A DNA stretch of 64,000 bases from an uncultured Bacillota bacterium. GTDB taxonomy: Bacteria > Bacillota_I > Bacilli_A > RF39 > UBA660. The stretch covers positions 9,196 to 73,195 of the forward strand of contig CAMVNN010000001.1 of NCBI GenBank assembly GCA_947168865.1, given 5' to 3'. The translations under genes and the position numbers were made by a program. Shown here piece by piece: positions 36,429 to 46,366 of the stretch (position 1 is its first letter; every line of letters starts with the position of its first letter). The notes beneath the pieces were generated by a model, which did not search any database, was not told the DNA's origin, and saw only the letters and a list, made by a program, of their open reading frames with translations.

Positions 36429-37319
36429 TATAATTGGGGCAATAATTGCTTGAATAATTCGACCAATCAAATAGTTCTTGTATTTGACTTTAGTATCACT
36501 TAATATTCCATATACTTGACTATGGACACATAATCCACCAAAAGAAATGGCACTAGTTATAATAATGGCTTTAATATTGGTACTAATATTTAAACTATTT
36601 AGTCTTAATATACCAGTTGTTATTTCAAGTATAATATTAATTATTGCATTAATCATTGAATTAAAGTAAAAATGTTTGAATATTATTTCAATTAACAATT
36701 TAAAAACGATTATGTTACCAAGTATAATTAGTAGAGAATTGAAAGTGTTTAATATACTATTTGTTAAGACAACACTGAGTTTTTCACTTGTTAAATTAAT
36801 TTTTGTTTTATTAGTAGTATTGTCAGATTTAAAGATAAAAGCAATTACAAAATTTGCAATGAAATGACTTATTAAGATAAGAAAACCTAATTTCTTGCTT
36901 CCTAATATGTTTAAACCAATAATATTTATAACAAAAAGGGGATTTGAAAAATGGCAGAATCTAATAATATTGTTAGCTTCACTAGCATTTATCAAATTCT
37001 CTTTTATTAAACTTTTTATGTATTTAGCACTACTTGGAAATCCAGTTAACATGCTAAATATGAGTACAAATATAGATCCTTCAGATATTTTAAATAATTT
37101 GTAAAAAAAGTTTTTAAAAACTAGATTTAATACATTTATGAAGCCATAATTTATTAATAAATCACTTATTATATAGAAAGGAAATATTGATGGTATTAGA
37201 TTGTTTAACCAAATTGAACAAGAATCCATGATTATTTCTTTGATATTTGAAATGGTAAAAAGGTTAATAAAAATTAATATTAAAATTAAAATAAAAGAGT
37301 AATCACTTATGCGTTTCAT
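36405..37319 (-). CDS. ylbJ: YlbJ-like integral membrane protein (nucleoside-recognition family)
   Basis: The 304-residue protein has about seven or eight membrane helices and the gate-domain features of the YlbJ/SpoIIM-associated family: WLNNLIPSIFPFYIISDLL, a GFPSSAKYI turn, FCHFSNPLFVI and AISFGGLCVHSQV. In Bacillus YlbJ is a sporulation membrane protein encoded near ylbL. A ylbL-type gene lies directly divergent from it here, supporting the call. It is shorter than Bacillus YlbJ (about 400 residues). The transported or sensed molecule is unknown. Confidence 0.78.
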   Translation of the reverse strand: MKRISDYSFILILILIFINLFTISNIKEIIMDSCSIWLNNLIPSIFPFYIISDLLINYGFINVLNLVFKNFFYKLFKISEGSIFVLIFSMLTGFPSSAKYIKSLIKENLINASEANNIIRFCHFSNPLFVINIIGLNILGSKKLGFLILISHFIANFVIAFIFKSDNTTNKTKINLTSEKLSVVLTNSILNTFNSLLIILGNIIVFKLLIEIIFKHFYFNSMINAIINIILEITTGILRLNSLNISTNIKAIIITSAISFGGLCVHSQVYGILSDTKVKYKNYLIGRIIQAIIAPIILMMLNSI

Positions 37320-37343
37320 GATTCACCTCAGAAAGGAGTAAAT

Positions 37344-38329
37344 ATGTTTAATAAAATAATATCTCTAGATAAATTATATTCTATTATATATTCTTAGCAT
37401 TTCTCTTACTTTTTAGCATTAGATTTCCTTATTATATTGATTCTCCTGGAGGAACTCTCTCACTCAAAAAAAGATTCGAAATTGAGAATGCTCGAGAAAT
37501 AAATGGTGATATATCTCTTGTTTATGTTGCAGAAAGACCTGCGACGATTCCCTCACTTTTACTTTCACTTTTTATTAAAGACTGGGATATTATAAAAAGA
37601 GAAGAAGTTATACTAGATAATGAAACAGATGCCGATGCGCAAGAACGAGGTAAAGTAACTTTGGATCAAAGTCTCAATAATGCTATTGTTTATGCATTTA
37701 AAAAAGCGGGCAAAGATGTTGAGATTTTATCTAGTAAAATCTATGTTACTTATGTTTTAGAAGAGGCTCAGACAGATTTAAAAGTTGGGGATCAAATAAC
37801 CTATATAGATGGTCAAAAAATTGAGTCGCGTGAAGACATAGCCGAATATATCAAAAATCTTGAAGTAGGAGATGAACTTACACTTAAGGTCATAGCTGGA
37901 AAAAAAGAAGTAACAAGGAAAGTTAAGTTAATTGAACTTAACGGTGCCAAAAAAATTGGAATAGGTACAGACATAATATATGATTATAAACTTTCTCAAG
38001 AAGTAAAATATGAGAAGAAAAATTCGGAGATGGGTTCTTCAGGAGGATTTGCAAATGCTCTTTACATATACTCATCTTTGATCGATGAAGATATCATAAA
38101 AGGGCGCATGATTGTTGGAACAGGGACAATTGATAGTGAAGGAAATGTCGGGGCAATAGGTGGAGTAAAGTATAAACTTAAAGCAGCAGTTAAAGAAAAT
38201 ACTTCAATATTTTTTATCTCTGACTACAATTGTAAAGAAGCTACTAAATTAAAAGAAGAAAATAAATATGATTTAAACATTGTTTGTATTAAAAATTTTG
38301 ATGAAGCAATAGAGTATTTAAAAAAGTAA
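37344..38329 (+). pseudogene. ylbL: YlbL-type PDZ/Lon-like S16 protease with a frameshift
   Basis: The start ATG 37344, preceded by GAAAGGAG, opens a frame that stops at TAG 37395-37397 after 17 codons. The rest of the protein continues in the -1 frame from about 37391 to 38329: a hydrophobic helix, FPYYIDSPGG typical of YlbL, a PDZ domain (KVGDQITYIDGQKI) and an S16 Lon-type domain with the Ser-Lys dyad in MGSSGGFANAL and GGVKYKLKAA. One extra T near 37391 would restore a 328-residue protein of normal length. It is a recent mutation, a sequencing error in a T run or, less likely, a recoded site. The downstream frame alone could only start at TTG 37661 and would lose the anchor. Confidence 0.75.
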
Positions 38330-38342
38330 GGAGGAAATATTT

Positions 38343-39179
38343 ATGAAAATGAATGGTAAAGAATTATCACTCAAGATAAAAGAAAATTTAAAAAAAGAAG
38401 TTGAAAACTTAAATCCCAAACCAAGTTTAGTTGTTATTCAAGTTGGTGAAGATCCAGCTAGTAATATATATGTTAATTCTAAGGCGAAACTTGCTCGCGA
38501 AATAGGTTATGAGTTCGAACATGCTAAATTTGACGAAAATGTAACAGAGGATGAATTAATTAAGAAAATCGAAGAAATTAATGCTTCTGATAAGATAAAT
38601 GGAGTAATTGTTCAACTTCCAATACCTGCTCACCTAAATGCAACTAAGATAATTAATAAAATAAATCCAATTAAAGATATAGATGGTTTAACAGAAATCA
38701 ATGCTGGGAAATTACTAACCAGTAAGGCTTCATTAGTATCTTGTACACCAAAGGGCATAATTACTCTTTTAAAGGCTTATAATGTTGATTTTGTTGGAAA
38801 ACATGTTGTTATAGTTGGACGAAGCAATTTAGTTGGTAAACCCCTAATTGGATTATGCTTAAATGAGAATGCCACTGTTACAGTTTGTCATTCAAAAACT
38901 AAAGATTTAGCAAAATACACAAAGAAAGCTGATATTTTAATAGTTGCTATTGGCAAAGCTAAGTTTATTACAGCTGACTATGTTCGTAGAGGGACAGTTG
39001 TAGTTGATGTTGGGATTAATAGAATAGATGGAAAATTATATGGGGATGTTGACTATGAAAATGTTTATAAAAAAGCCAAACTTATAACTCCAGTTCCTGG
39101 AGGTGTTGGTCCTATGACAACTATAAGTTTGATGGAAAATGTTTTGATTAGTTATAATGAAATGAAAAAAGAAAGGTAA
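38343..39179 (+). CDS. folD: Bifunctional methylenetetrahydrofolate dehydrogenase/cyclohydrolase
   Basis: The 278-residue enzyme shows the FolD motifs VGEDPASNIYVNSK, VQLPIPAHLN, DIDGLTEINAGKL, the NADP-binding VGRSNLVGKP and the C-terminal PGGVGPMTT. It interconverts methylene-, methenyl- and formyl-tetrahydrofolate, feeding purine and formyl-Met-tRNA synthesis. The catalytic Lys is in YVNSKAK. AAGGAGG precedes ATG 38343, 13 bp after the ylbL gene, so they are co-transcribed. The gene ends in a terminator. Confidence 0.96.
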   Translation: MKMNGKELSLKIKENLKKEVENLNPKPSLVVIQVGEDPASNIYVNSKAKLAREIGYEFEHAKFDENVTEDELIKKIEEINASDKINGVIVQLPIPAHLNATKIINKINPIKDIDGLTEINAGKLLTSKASLVSCTPKGIITLLKAYNVDFVGKHVVIVGRSNLVGKPLIGLCLNENATVTVCHSKTKDLAKYTKKADILIVAIGKAKFITADYVRRGTVVVDVGINRIDGKLYGDVDYENVYKKAKLITPVPGGVGPMTTISLMENVLISYNEMKKER

Positions 39180-39190
39180 TTTCTTTTTTT
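39165..39190 (+). terminator. folD terminator
   Basis: AAAAAAGAAA pairs with TTTCTTTTTT over GGTAA, overlapping the last codons. It is AT-rich and continues into T. Confidence 0.65.
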
Positions 39191-39193
39191 ATG

Positions 39194-39202
39194 TGTTATA
39201 CT
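39194..39202 (+). promoter_or_regulatory. Extended -10 promoter
   Basis: TGTTATACT follows the folD terminator by 3 bp and precedes ATG 39222. Confidence 0.5.
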
Positions 39203-39221
39203 ATTTATAGTAGGTGACATT

Positions 39222-41186
39222 ATGGAAGGTATAGATAATATAAAGTCTTTAGAAAAAATTAAAGAACTTTTGTCAAAATATTTATTATATGTTTTGATTA
39301 TACTGCTAATCATAATTTTGATAATCTTACTCATACCTACAAGAACTATTGATGAAAAAGCAATTAGTCTTGCCAAAAAATATATTAAATCAAATAACAT
39401 ATCTCTTTCGACAGTTGATAGAGAATTACCATTTTCAATGATAGGAATGGAGCTTGATGATAATTGTTATGAAGGAGGATTAGTATTAGCATCAGTTACA
39501 GGATATAAAGTTTACTATATTTGTAATGAAATACCTAGTAAAGATATGCAAGATACTCTTAGAAGTAATCAATTTGTTTTAAGTGGTGCTAATCCATTCT
39601 ATATTAGATATGGTAATCCTTATAAAGAACCAGGGTATTATGTTCAAAATGATGATGTTATTGTTAAAGTAAATGGAAATGCTTCAACTGAAGTTGGAAT
39701 GTATTTATTAAAATATGAGGCTATAGGAAACAATAAATATTTAAAAAGCAATAGATTTGTAATTATAACTAATAAATCATTTACATCAACTCCAACTATA
39801 AGTTTAAATGGAGAACCTAGAGTTGTAATTGTTAAAGGCGAAGAATATGTGGAACCCGGATATGAAGCTTATGATTCTAAAGATGGAATAATTACGAGAA
39901 ATGTTAGAATAGAAGGTAATGTCAATACTTCTAAAGTTGGTAAATATGAATTAAAATATGTTATTTCTAATAGTAATGGTAAAGTAGCAGAGGCTTTTCG
40001 TTATGTAAATGTTGTCAATAATACAGCATCAGCTGACTTTACTATTACTTCTTCTATGAATACAATTACTAATGAAGACATCATTTTAAAAGTAGTTGTT
40101 GAAGGTGATGGCTATGATTTTATGCTTGATCCAGATGGAAATATAACAACTTTAACTGAATTTAATTATAAAGTTATTGATAATGGAAGTTATGATTTTA
40201 GTTTGAAGAAAAAAGATGGTACCATTATCGAAAAAACTATTGAAGTTAGAAATATTGATAAAACTAAACCAACTGGAAGTTGTAAAAGTATAGTAACTAA
40301 TAGTAATACGATAGTTACAGTAAATGCGGTCGATAAAAGTGGAATTAAGAAATATGGGTACAATGTTGGAAGGTATACTGGGGAATCAACTTCAAGTACG
40401 TATACAGTTAACGCATCTATCTTAACTGCTTCTGTAACTATCTATGATAATGCTGATAATTATCAATCAATTAGTTGCCTTGTAGATGATAAGAGAACTT
40501 CATCATCTTCATCGTCATCATCATCTTCATCTTCATCATCTTCACCAATAACAACTGCGTCTCATTATCAAAGTCTAAAGTATAACGGGATGAACTATGT
40601 AATCTATTATCCAGATAATTTAGACTTAAGTGTTAAAAATCCACTAGTTGTATTTTTACATGGTGATGGTGAAGTTGGAACGGATGTAAGTGAACTTTCT
40701 GGACTAGTGTTTGTTAAAAATATGAAATCAGGGAAATTCAAAGATGCTGTATACTTGGCTCCTCAAAGACCTGGCGGAAGCTATTGGAATAGTTATCTTA
40801 CAACAGTAAAAGATTTGATTGATAAAGTTACTGATGCTTACAATATTGATGAGAGTAGGATTTCAATAACTGGACATAGTTCTGGTGGAATTGGAGTATA
40901 TACGATGATTGGAAAGTATCCTAACATGTTTTCAGCAGCTGTTGTCGTATCTGGAAGAAACAAAGATGGTAATGTTGGCAATTTACTTTCTACTCCAATA
41001 AGACATTATCATGGAACTAATGATACAAGTGTTGTTTATAGTAAAGGACTTAATAGTGCTAAAGAAATAGAGAATGCTGGTGGTCAAATCGAGTTTATTC
41101 CATTGCAAGGAAAATATCATAGAATAACATCTGATGTTTATAATGGTACCGATGCTATAGAATGGATGATTAATCAATCTAGATGA
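39222..41186 (+). CDS. Membrane-anchored Ig-like protein with serine esterase/hydrolase domain, copy 1
   Basis: The 654-residue protein has a membrane helix (about residues 24-45), DUF5011/Ig-like modules (LNGEPRVVIVKGEEYVEPGY...), a polyserine linker of about 15 residues (DNA 40500-40544) and a C-terminal alpha/beta hydrolase resembling PHB-depolymerase/feruloyl-type esterases. The nucleophile is Ser553 in TGHSSGG, the acid is probably Asp in HGTNDTS and the base His in GKYHRIT. It likely cleaves an ester in the cell envelope or in host or plant polymers; the substrate is unknown. The 41242 gene is a tandem paralogue. Confidence 0.82.
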   Translation: MEGIDNIKSLEKIKELLSKYLLYVLIILLIIILIILLIPTRTIDEKAISLAKKYIKSNNISLSTVDRELPFSMIGMELDDNCYEGGLVLASVTGYKVYYICNEIPSKDMQDTLRSNQFVLSGANPFYIRYGNPYKEPGYYVQNDDVIVKVNGNASTEVGMYLLKYEAIGNNKYLKSNRFVIITNKSFTSTPTISLNGEPRVVIVKGEEYVEPGYEAYDSKDGIITRNVRIEGNVNTSKVGKYELKYVISNSNGKVAEAFRYVNVVNNTASADFTITSSMNTITNEDIILKVVVEGDGYDFMLDPDGNITTLTEFNYKVIDNGSYDFSLKKKDGTIIEKTIEVRNIDKTKPTGSCKSIVTNSNTIVTVNAVDKSGIKKYGYNVGRYTGESTSSTYTVNASILTASVTIYDNADNYQSISCLVDDKRTSSSSSSSSSSSSSSSPITTASHYQSLKYNGMNYVIYYPDNLDLSVKNPLVVFLHGDGEVGTDVSELSGLVFVKNMKSGKFKDAVYLAPQRPGGSYWNSYLTTVKDLIDKVTDAYNIDESRISITGHSSGGIGVYTMIGKYPNMFSAAVVVSGRNKDGNVGNLLSTPIRHYHGTNDTSVVYSKGLNSAKEIENAGGQIEFIPLQGKYHRITSDVYNGTDAIEWMINQSR

Positions 41187-41187
41187 T

Positions 41188-41213
41188 AAAAGAGGTTTTA
41201 ATAACCTCTTTTT
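41188..41213 (+). terminator. Intrinsic terminator
   Basis: AAAAGAGGTT pairs with AACCTCTTTT over a short loop and runs into T. Confidence 0.85.
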
Positions 41214-41214
41214 G

Positions 41215-41223
41215 TGTTATAAT
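41215..41223 (+). promoter_or_regulatory. Extended -10 promoter
   Basis: TGTTATAAT lies 2 bp past the preceding terminator and 18 bp before ATG 41242. Confidence 0.55.
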
Positions 41224-41241
41224 CTTTATAGTAGGTGAGTT

Positions 41242-42771
41242 ATGGAAGAATCAATCTGGGGAAAACTAAAAAATTATGTAAGAAATCACATTGCTGTTTT
41301 ATTTCTAATTTTAATAGTGATTATTTTAGTTTTGCTTTTTTTGCCAGTAAATAACCCTGAAAATAACAAACAAATGACACCAACATTATCATTGACACTA
41401 AAAGGAAATAAGGAAGTTTCAATATTAAGAGGCGAAACATACCAAGAAAAAGGATATACTGCTTATGACTCTAAAGAAGGAGATATAACTAGTCGTGTAG
41501 TTGTAACAAGTAATGTTGATACTAATATAGTTGGAACATATACTATTACTTATCGTATAACAAATAGTAGTGGAATTACTAAAGAAGAAACGCGAAATAT
41601 AATTGTTGCAGCTGACTTATCTGACTTAAAAATTGATATTGATTATGCACCGAAAGAATTAACAAATGGAAATGTCGTAATCACCCTTAAGACATCTGGA
41701 GATGGGTATGATTTTACTTTAGATCCAGATGGTAATATAATACGTTTAAATGAAATAAAATATGAAGTTAGTTCAAATGATGAATATATATTTTCAATTA
41801 AGCGAAAAGATGGAAATGTATTTGAAAAAAGTGTTGAAATAAAAAACATTGATAAGAAAAAACCAACAGGAAGTTGCAAAAATGTAATAAATGATGACAA
41901 AACTGTTATAACAGTAACTGCTAATGATGAAAATGGAATAAAGAATTATAGTTATAATTTTAATAACCAAAAATATGATTCCGAATCAAATACATATACT
42001 GTAAAAGAAATGGTAAGAAATGTTGCTGTAACAGTTTATGATAAAGCTGATAATTATTCAATTATTAATTGTCTTACTGTTGATAATAGTTGGCCAATAT
42101 TTGAACATCAGAATTATAAAGAAACTACACCTAAGCATTACAATCAAGAAATGCACTACAATTATTTGAATTATATATTATATTATCCTGATAGTTTGGA
42201 TTTAAACGAAAAGAATCCACTTGTAATCTTTTTACATGGTTCAGGAGAATTTAGTTCTAATATTAATCGCAGTTTTAATAATAATACAACATTCGTGAAT
42301 AATATGAAATCTGGCAGATTCGGGCAGAAAGCTATTTTCTTAGCTCCACAATGTGCTTCAGCTAATAAAAAATGGGTTGCTGATTGTTTTGATGATTTAA
42401 AAGGTTTGATTGATCAAATTGTCGTTAAATACAATGTTGATCCAAAGAGAATCTCAATAACTGGTCATTCACTTGGTGGTGGAGCTGTTATTGATGCAAT
42501 TTCTAGATATCCAGATTTTTTCTCAGCCGCTGTTCCATTAGCACCTGCTAATGATCATGCTAATTATAGCAATATAAAAAATATCAAAGTTGTTATTATT
42601 GTTGGAACAAATGACGGTCTTTATGCAACAGGCAAAAATATTTATAATCGTATGAAACAGCATGGGGTAAATATCAAATTCTATGAAGTTCCAAATGTTG
42701 ATCATGCAATTCAACCATCTGCATTTAATGAGACCAATGTTATTGAATGGATGATTGCCCAATCACGATAG
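41242..42771 (+). CDS. Membrane-anchored Ig-like protein with serine esterase/hydrolase domain, copy 2
   Basis: The 509-residue protein has the same plan as its neighbour: membrane helix (about residues 17-36), one DUF5011 module (LKGNKEVSILRGETYQEKGY), a second Ig-like region and an alpha/beta hydrolase with Ser410 in TGHSLGGG, Asp in VGTNDGL and His in NVDHAIQ. The upstream Ig module and polyserine linker of copy 1 are missing. Both share the phrase DGYDFxLDPDGNI in the second Ig-like region. The active sites differ (GHSSG versus GHSLG), which suggests different substrates. Confidence 0.82.
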   Translation: MEESIWGKLKNYVRNHIAVLFLILIVIILVLLFLPVNNPENNKQMTPTLSLTLKGNKEVSILRGETYQEKGYTAYDSKEGDITSRVVVTSNVDTNIVGTYTITYRITNSSGITKEETRNIIVAADLSDLKIDIDYAPKELTNGNVVITLKTSGDGYDFTLDPDGNIIRLNEIKYEVSSNDEYIFSIKRKDGNVFEKSVEIKNIDKKKPTGSCKNVINDDKTVITVTANDENGIKNYSYNFNNQKYDSESNTYTVKEMVRNVAVTVYDKADNYSIINCLTVDNSWPIFEHQNYKETTPKHYNQEMHYNYLNYILYYPDSLDLNEKNPLVIFLHGSGEFSSNINRSFNNNTTFVNNMKSGRFGQKAIFLAPQCASANKKWVADCFDDLKGLIDQIVVKYNVDPKRISITGHSLGGGAVIDAISRYPDFFSAAVPLAPANDHANYSNIKNIKVVIIVGTNDGLYATGKNIYNRMKQHGVNIKFYEVPNVDHAIQPSAFNETNVIEWMIAQSR

Positions 42772-42899
42772 GTGAAATTAAGGGAATTTAAACACATGAA
42801 GAATTAATCAAAAAAGATGATTTTACTATAATAATTTTTATAATTACGGGGATAAAAAAGAAAAATAAAATCTTTTTTATTTCTTTTTTTTAGATATTA

Positions 42900-42908
42900 T
42901 GTTAATAT
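42900..42908 (+). promoter_or_regulatory. Candidate extended -10 promoter
   Basis: TGTTAATAT precedes the GGTGG ribosome binding site of the 42934 gene. The 160 bp upstream are very AT-rich and hold an AT-only inverted repeat but no convincing gene. Confidence 0.35.
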
Positions 42909-42933
42909 ATTATTAGAATAGAATAGGTGGCTT

Positions 42934-44877
42934 ATGCGAAAGAATGGGTTTACATTAGTTGAGATGATGACTGTTATCATTATAATGGTCACACTTGGTT
43001 TTATTGCTGTTTTTTCAATTACTGGAATAATTAAAAGTTCAACTGATAAACTATATCAGATACAGATAAATAGTATTCTTGATGCTAGTCGAACTTATGC
43101 CGTTGAGAATAGTAATATGTTATCCGATCACAATGTAATTACATTATGTGATTTGAAGAGAACTAGTTTATTAGAAAAAGATTTGAAAAACCCTAAGACT
43201 GAAAAACAATTTGATAATAGTTTAATTATTGAGATAAATAAAAATAGTGATGGTGAATTTGATTTCTCATTTGATGCTGAAACAACAATGGAAGGATATT
43301 ATTGTGACTTAGATATCAGTTTAACTATAAATGGTGATTCTCCATTGTATGTTAAATTAGGTGATTCTTATGAAGATCAAGGAGTTGAAGTTAAGCGAAA
43401 GAATTTAACTTGTACTAGGGGAAATTCAACTTCTACTGATACAGCTTGTTACTATAAACTTATTGTTGATGGAAATTATTCTGATGCAATGACTTCTAAT
43501 AGATTTACTAGAACTGGTATTTTTAAAGAAGATTATAGAGTAATAGTTGGAGACTTTTCTTCAAAAATAACAAGAACAATTGTTGTTGAGGATAAGACAC
43601 CACCTCAAATAAGAGTATCATATGGTGGAACAACTTATACAAATTCATTTTCAGTAAGAGTAGTTGAAGATCAAGTAGCGAATTTTTCTTGTTCAGCTAT
43701 AGACAATGTATCTAATGGAATCAATTGTGCAGTAGTTAAAGATGAATATGCAAAAACTTCAGTTCCAGGAACGTATGATATTATTTATTCAGCAACTGAT
43801 GCTGTAGGAAATACATCCACATTATTAGTTAATGTTACGGTTTTATCTAAAAATAAGAGCTTGATAGCCGGCTTAAAAGTAAGCACTACTGATTGGACTA
43901 AAGATAGTGTAACTTTAAAAATAGTGCCACTTTACTCTAGTGGTAATTGTGGAGGTTTCTTATATACATTTGATGGTGGAAATTTCTGGATATCTAATGA
44001 TACACTTGTTGTAACAGAAAATGGAAATTATAATTTGGGAATAAAATGCCAGAATAATGATGCTGCGGACTTTATGAAATATAATGTCACGAATATTGAT
44101 AAAGTTGCACCTGAATTTGAATCAACTGGTTCAATTGGGGTTACTTCTAATACTGGTGAAGTGAGTGAAGTTAAAAAAAATGAGCTTTATCATTATTATT
44201 CTAGTGGACCTGTATCAATAAATAGGGCAGCTGGTGCTACCGATTCTGGTAGTGGTGTTGGCGGATATATTATATATGTCAACAATGAAGTATTTAATGA
44301 AACGACCATTAGTGGCGATGGTAAATATGAAATAAAACTTGTTGCCTTTGATTATCCAGGAAATATGAGTGAACCAGTACTTGCTGGTTATATAGTGATT
44401 TCTTCATTTAAACCAACATGTTCATTCTTAACATGCACGAATTCATCAAGTTGCAATAGTACTAATCCAATAGTTAGCGATTACATAACATACACTGTTA
44501 GTGAAGGCTATAAGATAAATACAAACATGTTTCCAATACCACTTAGTCTTAAACTTCAGTGCAGTTATAGTTATTATGATGGTGAAGAAGATATATATGA
44601 GAATACTAATCTTCCTCGAGATGGATTCTTTGCACGAGAAATGTATAGTTCTGGGAATACGAGGGCAGACATAAATAGTGTTTACAATAATCCTTCATTA
44701 ACTGAAACAGTTTGTAATAATGGAATATGTACTAAAACTAATCATTATGTTACTTCAATAAATTTATATAAATTGTATAATCCAGCTAACATTTATTTCA
44801 GTGCGAATTCGTTCTGTGATCGTGTTGGCAATTGTAACCAAAGTACGATTTCTTCAATGACAATAACTAACCCATAG
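42934..44877 (+). CDS. Very large type IV prepilin-like protein with Ig-like domains
   Basis: The 647-residue protein starts MRKNGFTLVEMMTVI, a canonical class III signal (cleavage after Gly5, Glu at +5), followed by the pilin helix. The rest is extracellular Ig-like modules: one DUF5011 domain (INGDSPLYVKLGDSYEDQGV), a second after about residue 220 (DKTPPQIRVSYGG), and a cysteine-rich C-terminus (CSFLTCTNSSSCNST). It combines a pilus-incorporation signal with the adhesive architecture of the neighbouring anchored proteins. It could be exposed on a pilus or a pseudopilus tip. The dockerin/cohesin genes follow 16 bp downstream, probably in the same transcript. Confidence 0.85.
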   Translation: MRKNGFTLVEMMTVIIIMVTLGFIAVFSITGIIKSSTDKLYQIQINSILDASRTYAVENSNMLSDHNVITLCDLKRTSLLEKDLKNPKTEKQFDNSLIIEINKNSDGEFDFSFDAETTMEGYYCDLDISLTINGDSPLYVKLGDSYEDQGVEVKRKNLTCTRGNSTSTDTACYYKLIVDGNYSDAMTSNRFTRTGIFKEDYRVIVGDFSSKITRTIVVEDKTPPQIRVSYGGTTYTNSFSVRVVEDQVANFSCSAIDNVSNGINCAVVKDEYAKTSVPGTYDIIYSATDAVGNTSTLLVNVTVLSKNKSLIAGLKVSTTDWTKDSVTLKIVPLYSSGNCGGFLYTFDGGNFWISNDTLVVTENGNYNLGIKCQNNDAADFMKYNVTNIDKVAPEFESTGSIGVTSNTGEVSEVKKNELYHYYSSGPVSINRAAGATDSGSGVGGYIIYVNNEVFNETTISGDGKYEIKLVAFDYPGNMSEPVLAGYIVISSFKPTCSFLTCTNSSSCNSTNPIVSDYITYTVSEGYKINTNMFPIPLSLKLQCSYSYYDGEEDIYENTNLPRDGFFAREMYSSGNTRADINSVYNNPSLTETVCNNGICTKTNHYVTSINLYKLYNPANIYFSANSFCDRVGNCNQSTISSMTITNP

Positions 44878-44893
44878 AAAGAAGATGATAAAT

Positions 44894-46366
44894 ATGCGTA
44901 ATTTTTTCAGAATATTGATGATAATTCTACTTATTTATGTACCAATAGTAGGTGCATCTGGAATACGAACAGAAACAGATAATATGATTGCTAGAGTTGA
45001 AAGTGAAGGAAATGAGTTAAATTCTGCTTTAACTAATTTTAATTCATATTTAACGAACAACAAATCTCAAGTAATAGCATCACTAGACGTTGATACTATG
45101 GAAGATATAAGTAAGTACTTACAGAATTCTGACTACAACAATGCTTTTGCTTTACTTGAAGAAAGTGTGAATGATAGTAATTTAACTAGCATTGGAATGG
45201 CAAGTAAAATTAATAATTATTTTACTTTTAAACAAGATTTGATTAGTTTTGTTAGGACCAATCAAGCAACTTTGAATATTGATACTGGAACAAATGAAGG
45301 TATTGAATGTGCTTTTGATTTATTTACTAAAATAAAAGAAACATTTAATTCGAGTAAATCTAATTTATCTGATACTATCGATTTAATTGGTTCAATATTT
45401 GTCGGAGTAATGAATCGAGAACTAAATAGTAAAAACAATATCAAAAATAGTGAAATCGAAGGTTTAATCGATGAGTATAAAGAACTTGGTTCACTTTTTA
45501 CCGCGAATGTTACTAAATATACTAATTCCTTGGATGCGTATGAAGAAGTATTTGTAATATTGGGTGGTTCTGAAGGAATATTTGATGTAACAATAAAAAA
45601 GAAATTTCGTGAAGACTTAACAAGAGTATTAAATAATATGGAATCATCACTTCAAGAAACAATTGATAGTTTTGTTTCTAATAGATGGAATAAATTAGAA
45701 AATTATGTCACTGAACTAAAAGAAAGTGATAAAACTGTTCAAGAAAAAAATGAGGATATTACTGATAAAATTGATCAGATTACTAGAGTAAATGATAAAT
45801 TTGTTTCAGCAATAAATGAAATAATAGGAGATTTAGATATTGAATCGATTAAGACCAAAATAAATTCAATCTTAGAACGTGGAACAACTGAATTTTCTAA
45901 TGCGAAAGAATACTTGAGAGATAATCTTATCATAGGAGATTATGATATTGAGTTAGTTCAAAATCATGATGGCGATGTTGATATTGACCGTGCAAAAGAA
46001 ATATTAATTCTTGATAAATTATTCTCGATTGAAGAATTCAAACGTCAAATTGAACTTGCCAATAATCTTGGAACCCTAGTATTTGATCTTGGTAATTATA
46101 GTAGAGTTCCAAATGGTGCAATAGTACGTGTAACTGATGAAGATGAAACTCAAAAAGAATATAGAGTTATCGTTAAGGGAGATGTTAATGGTAATGCTTC
46201 TTTAACAATAACAGATGCAATTGAGGCTGCATATTATTCATTAAATGCAAAAGAACTTGATCAATATGCACAAATGGCTGCAGATATTAATAATAGTAAT
46301 TCAGTAACAATAACAGATGTATATTTAATTGCTAAAGCAGCACTTGAACAAGGAGGAAATATATGA
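44894..46366 (+). CDS. Secreted coiled-coil protein with C-terminal type I-like dockerin
   Basis: The 490-residue protein has a signal peptide (FRILMIILLIYVPIVGASG). A long, mostly helical region with coiled-coil character fills residues about 25-400. The C-terminus is a dockerin with two calcium-loop repeats, DVNGNASLTITD and DINNSNSVTITD, each followed by a helix, the duplicated F-hand of dockerins. Dockerins bind cohesins tightly. ATG 44894 is used because AAGAAG is 9 nt upstream; ATG 44885 abuts that site. The stop overlaps the start of a cohesin gene by 4 nt, so partner and receptor are translationally coupled. No catalytic domain is visible. Confidence 0.82.
   Translation: MRNFFRILMIILLIYVPIVGASGIRTETDNMIARVESEGNELNSALTNFNSYLTNNKSQVIASLDVDTMEDISKYLQNSDYNNAFALLEESVNDSNLTSIGMASKINNYFTFKQDLISFVRTNQATLNIDTGTNEGIECAFDLFTKIKETFNSSKSNLSDTIDLIGSIFVGVMNRELNSKNNIKNSEIEGLIDEYKELGSLFTANVTKYTNSLDAYEEVFVILGGSEGIFDVTIKKKFREDLTRVLNNMESSLQETIDSFVSNRWNKLENYVTELKESDKTVQEKNEDITDKIDQITRVNDKFVSAINEIIGDLDIESIKTKINSILERGTTEFSNAKEYLRDNLIIGDYDIELVQNHDGDVDIDRAKEILILDKLFSIEEFKRQIELANNLGTLVFDLGNYSRVPNGAIVRVTDEDETQKEYRVIVKGDVNGNASLTITDAIEAAYYSLNAKELDQYAQMAADINNSNSVTITDVYLIAKAALEQGGNI

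Noticed and set aside
42772..42933. Possible small gene upstream of the Ig-prepilin
   Set aside because: Only very short frames are present and no ribosome binding site leads to a protein-like reading; AT-rich regulatory sequence is the simpler reading.
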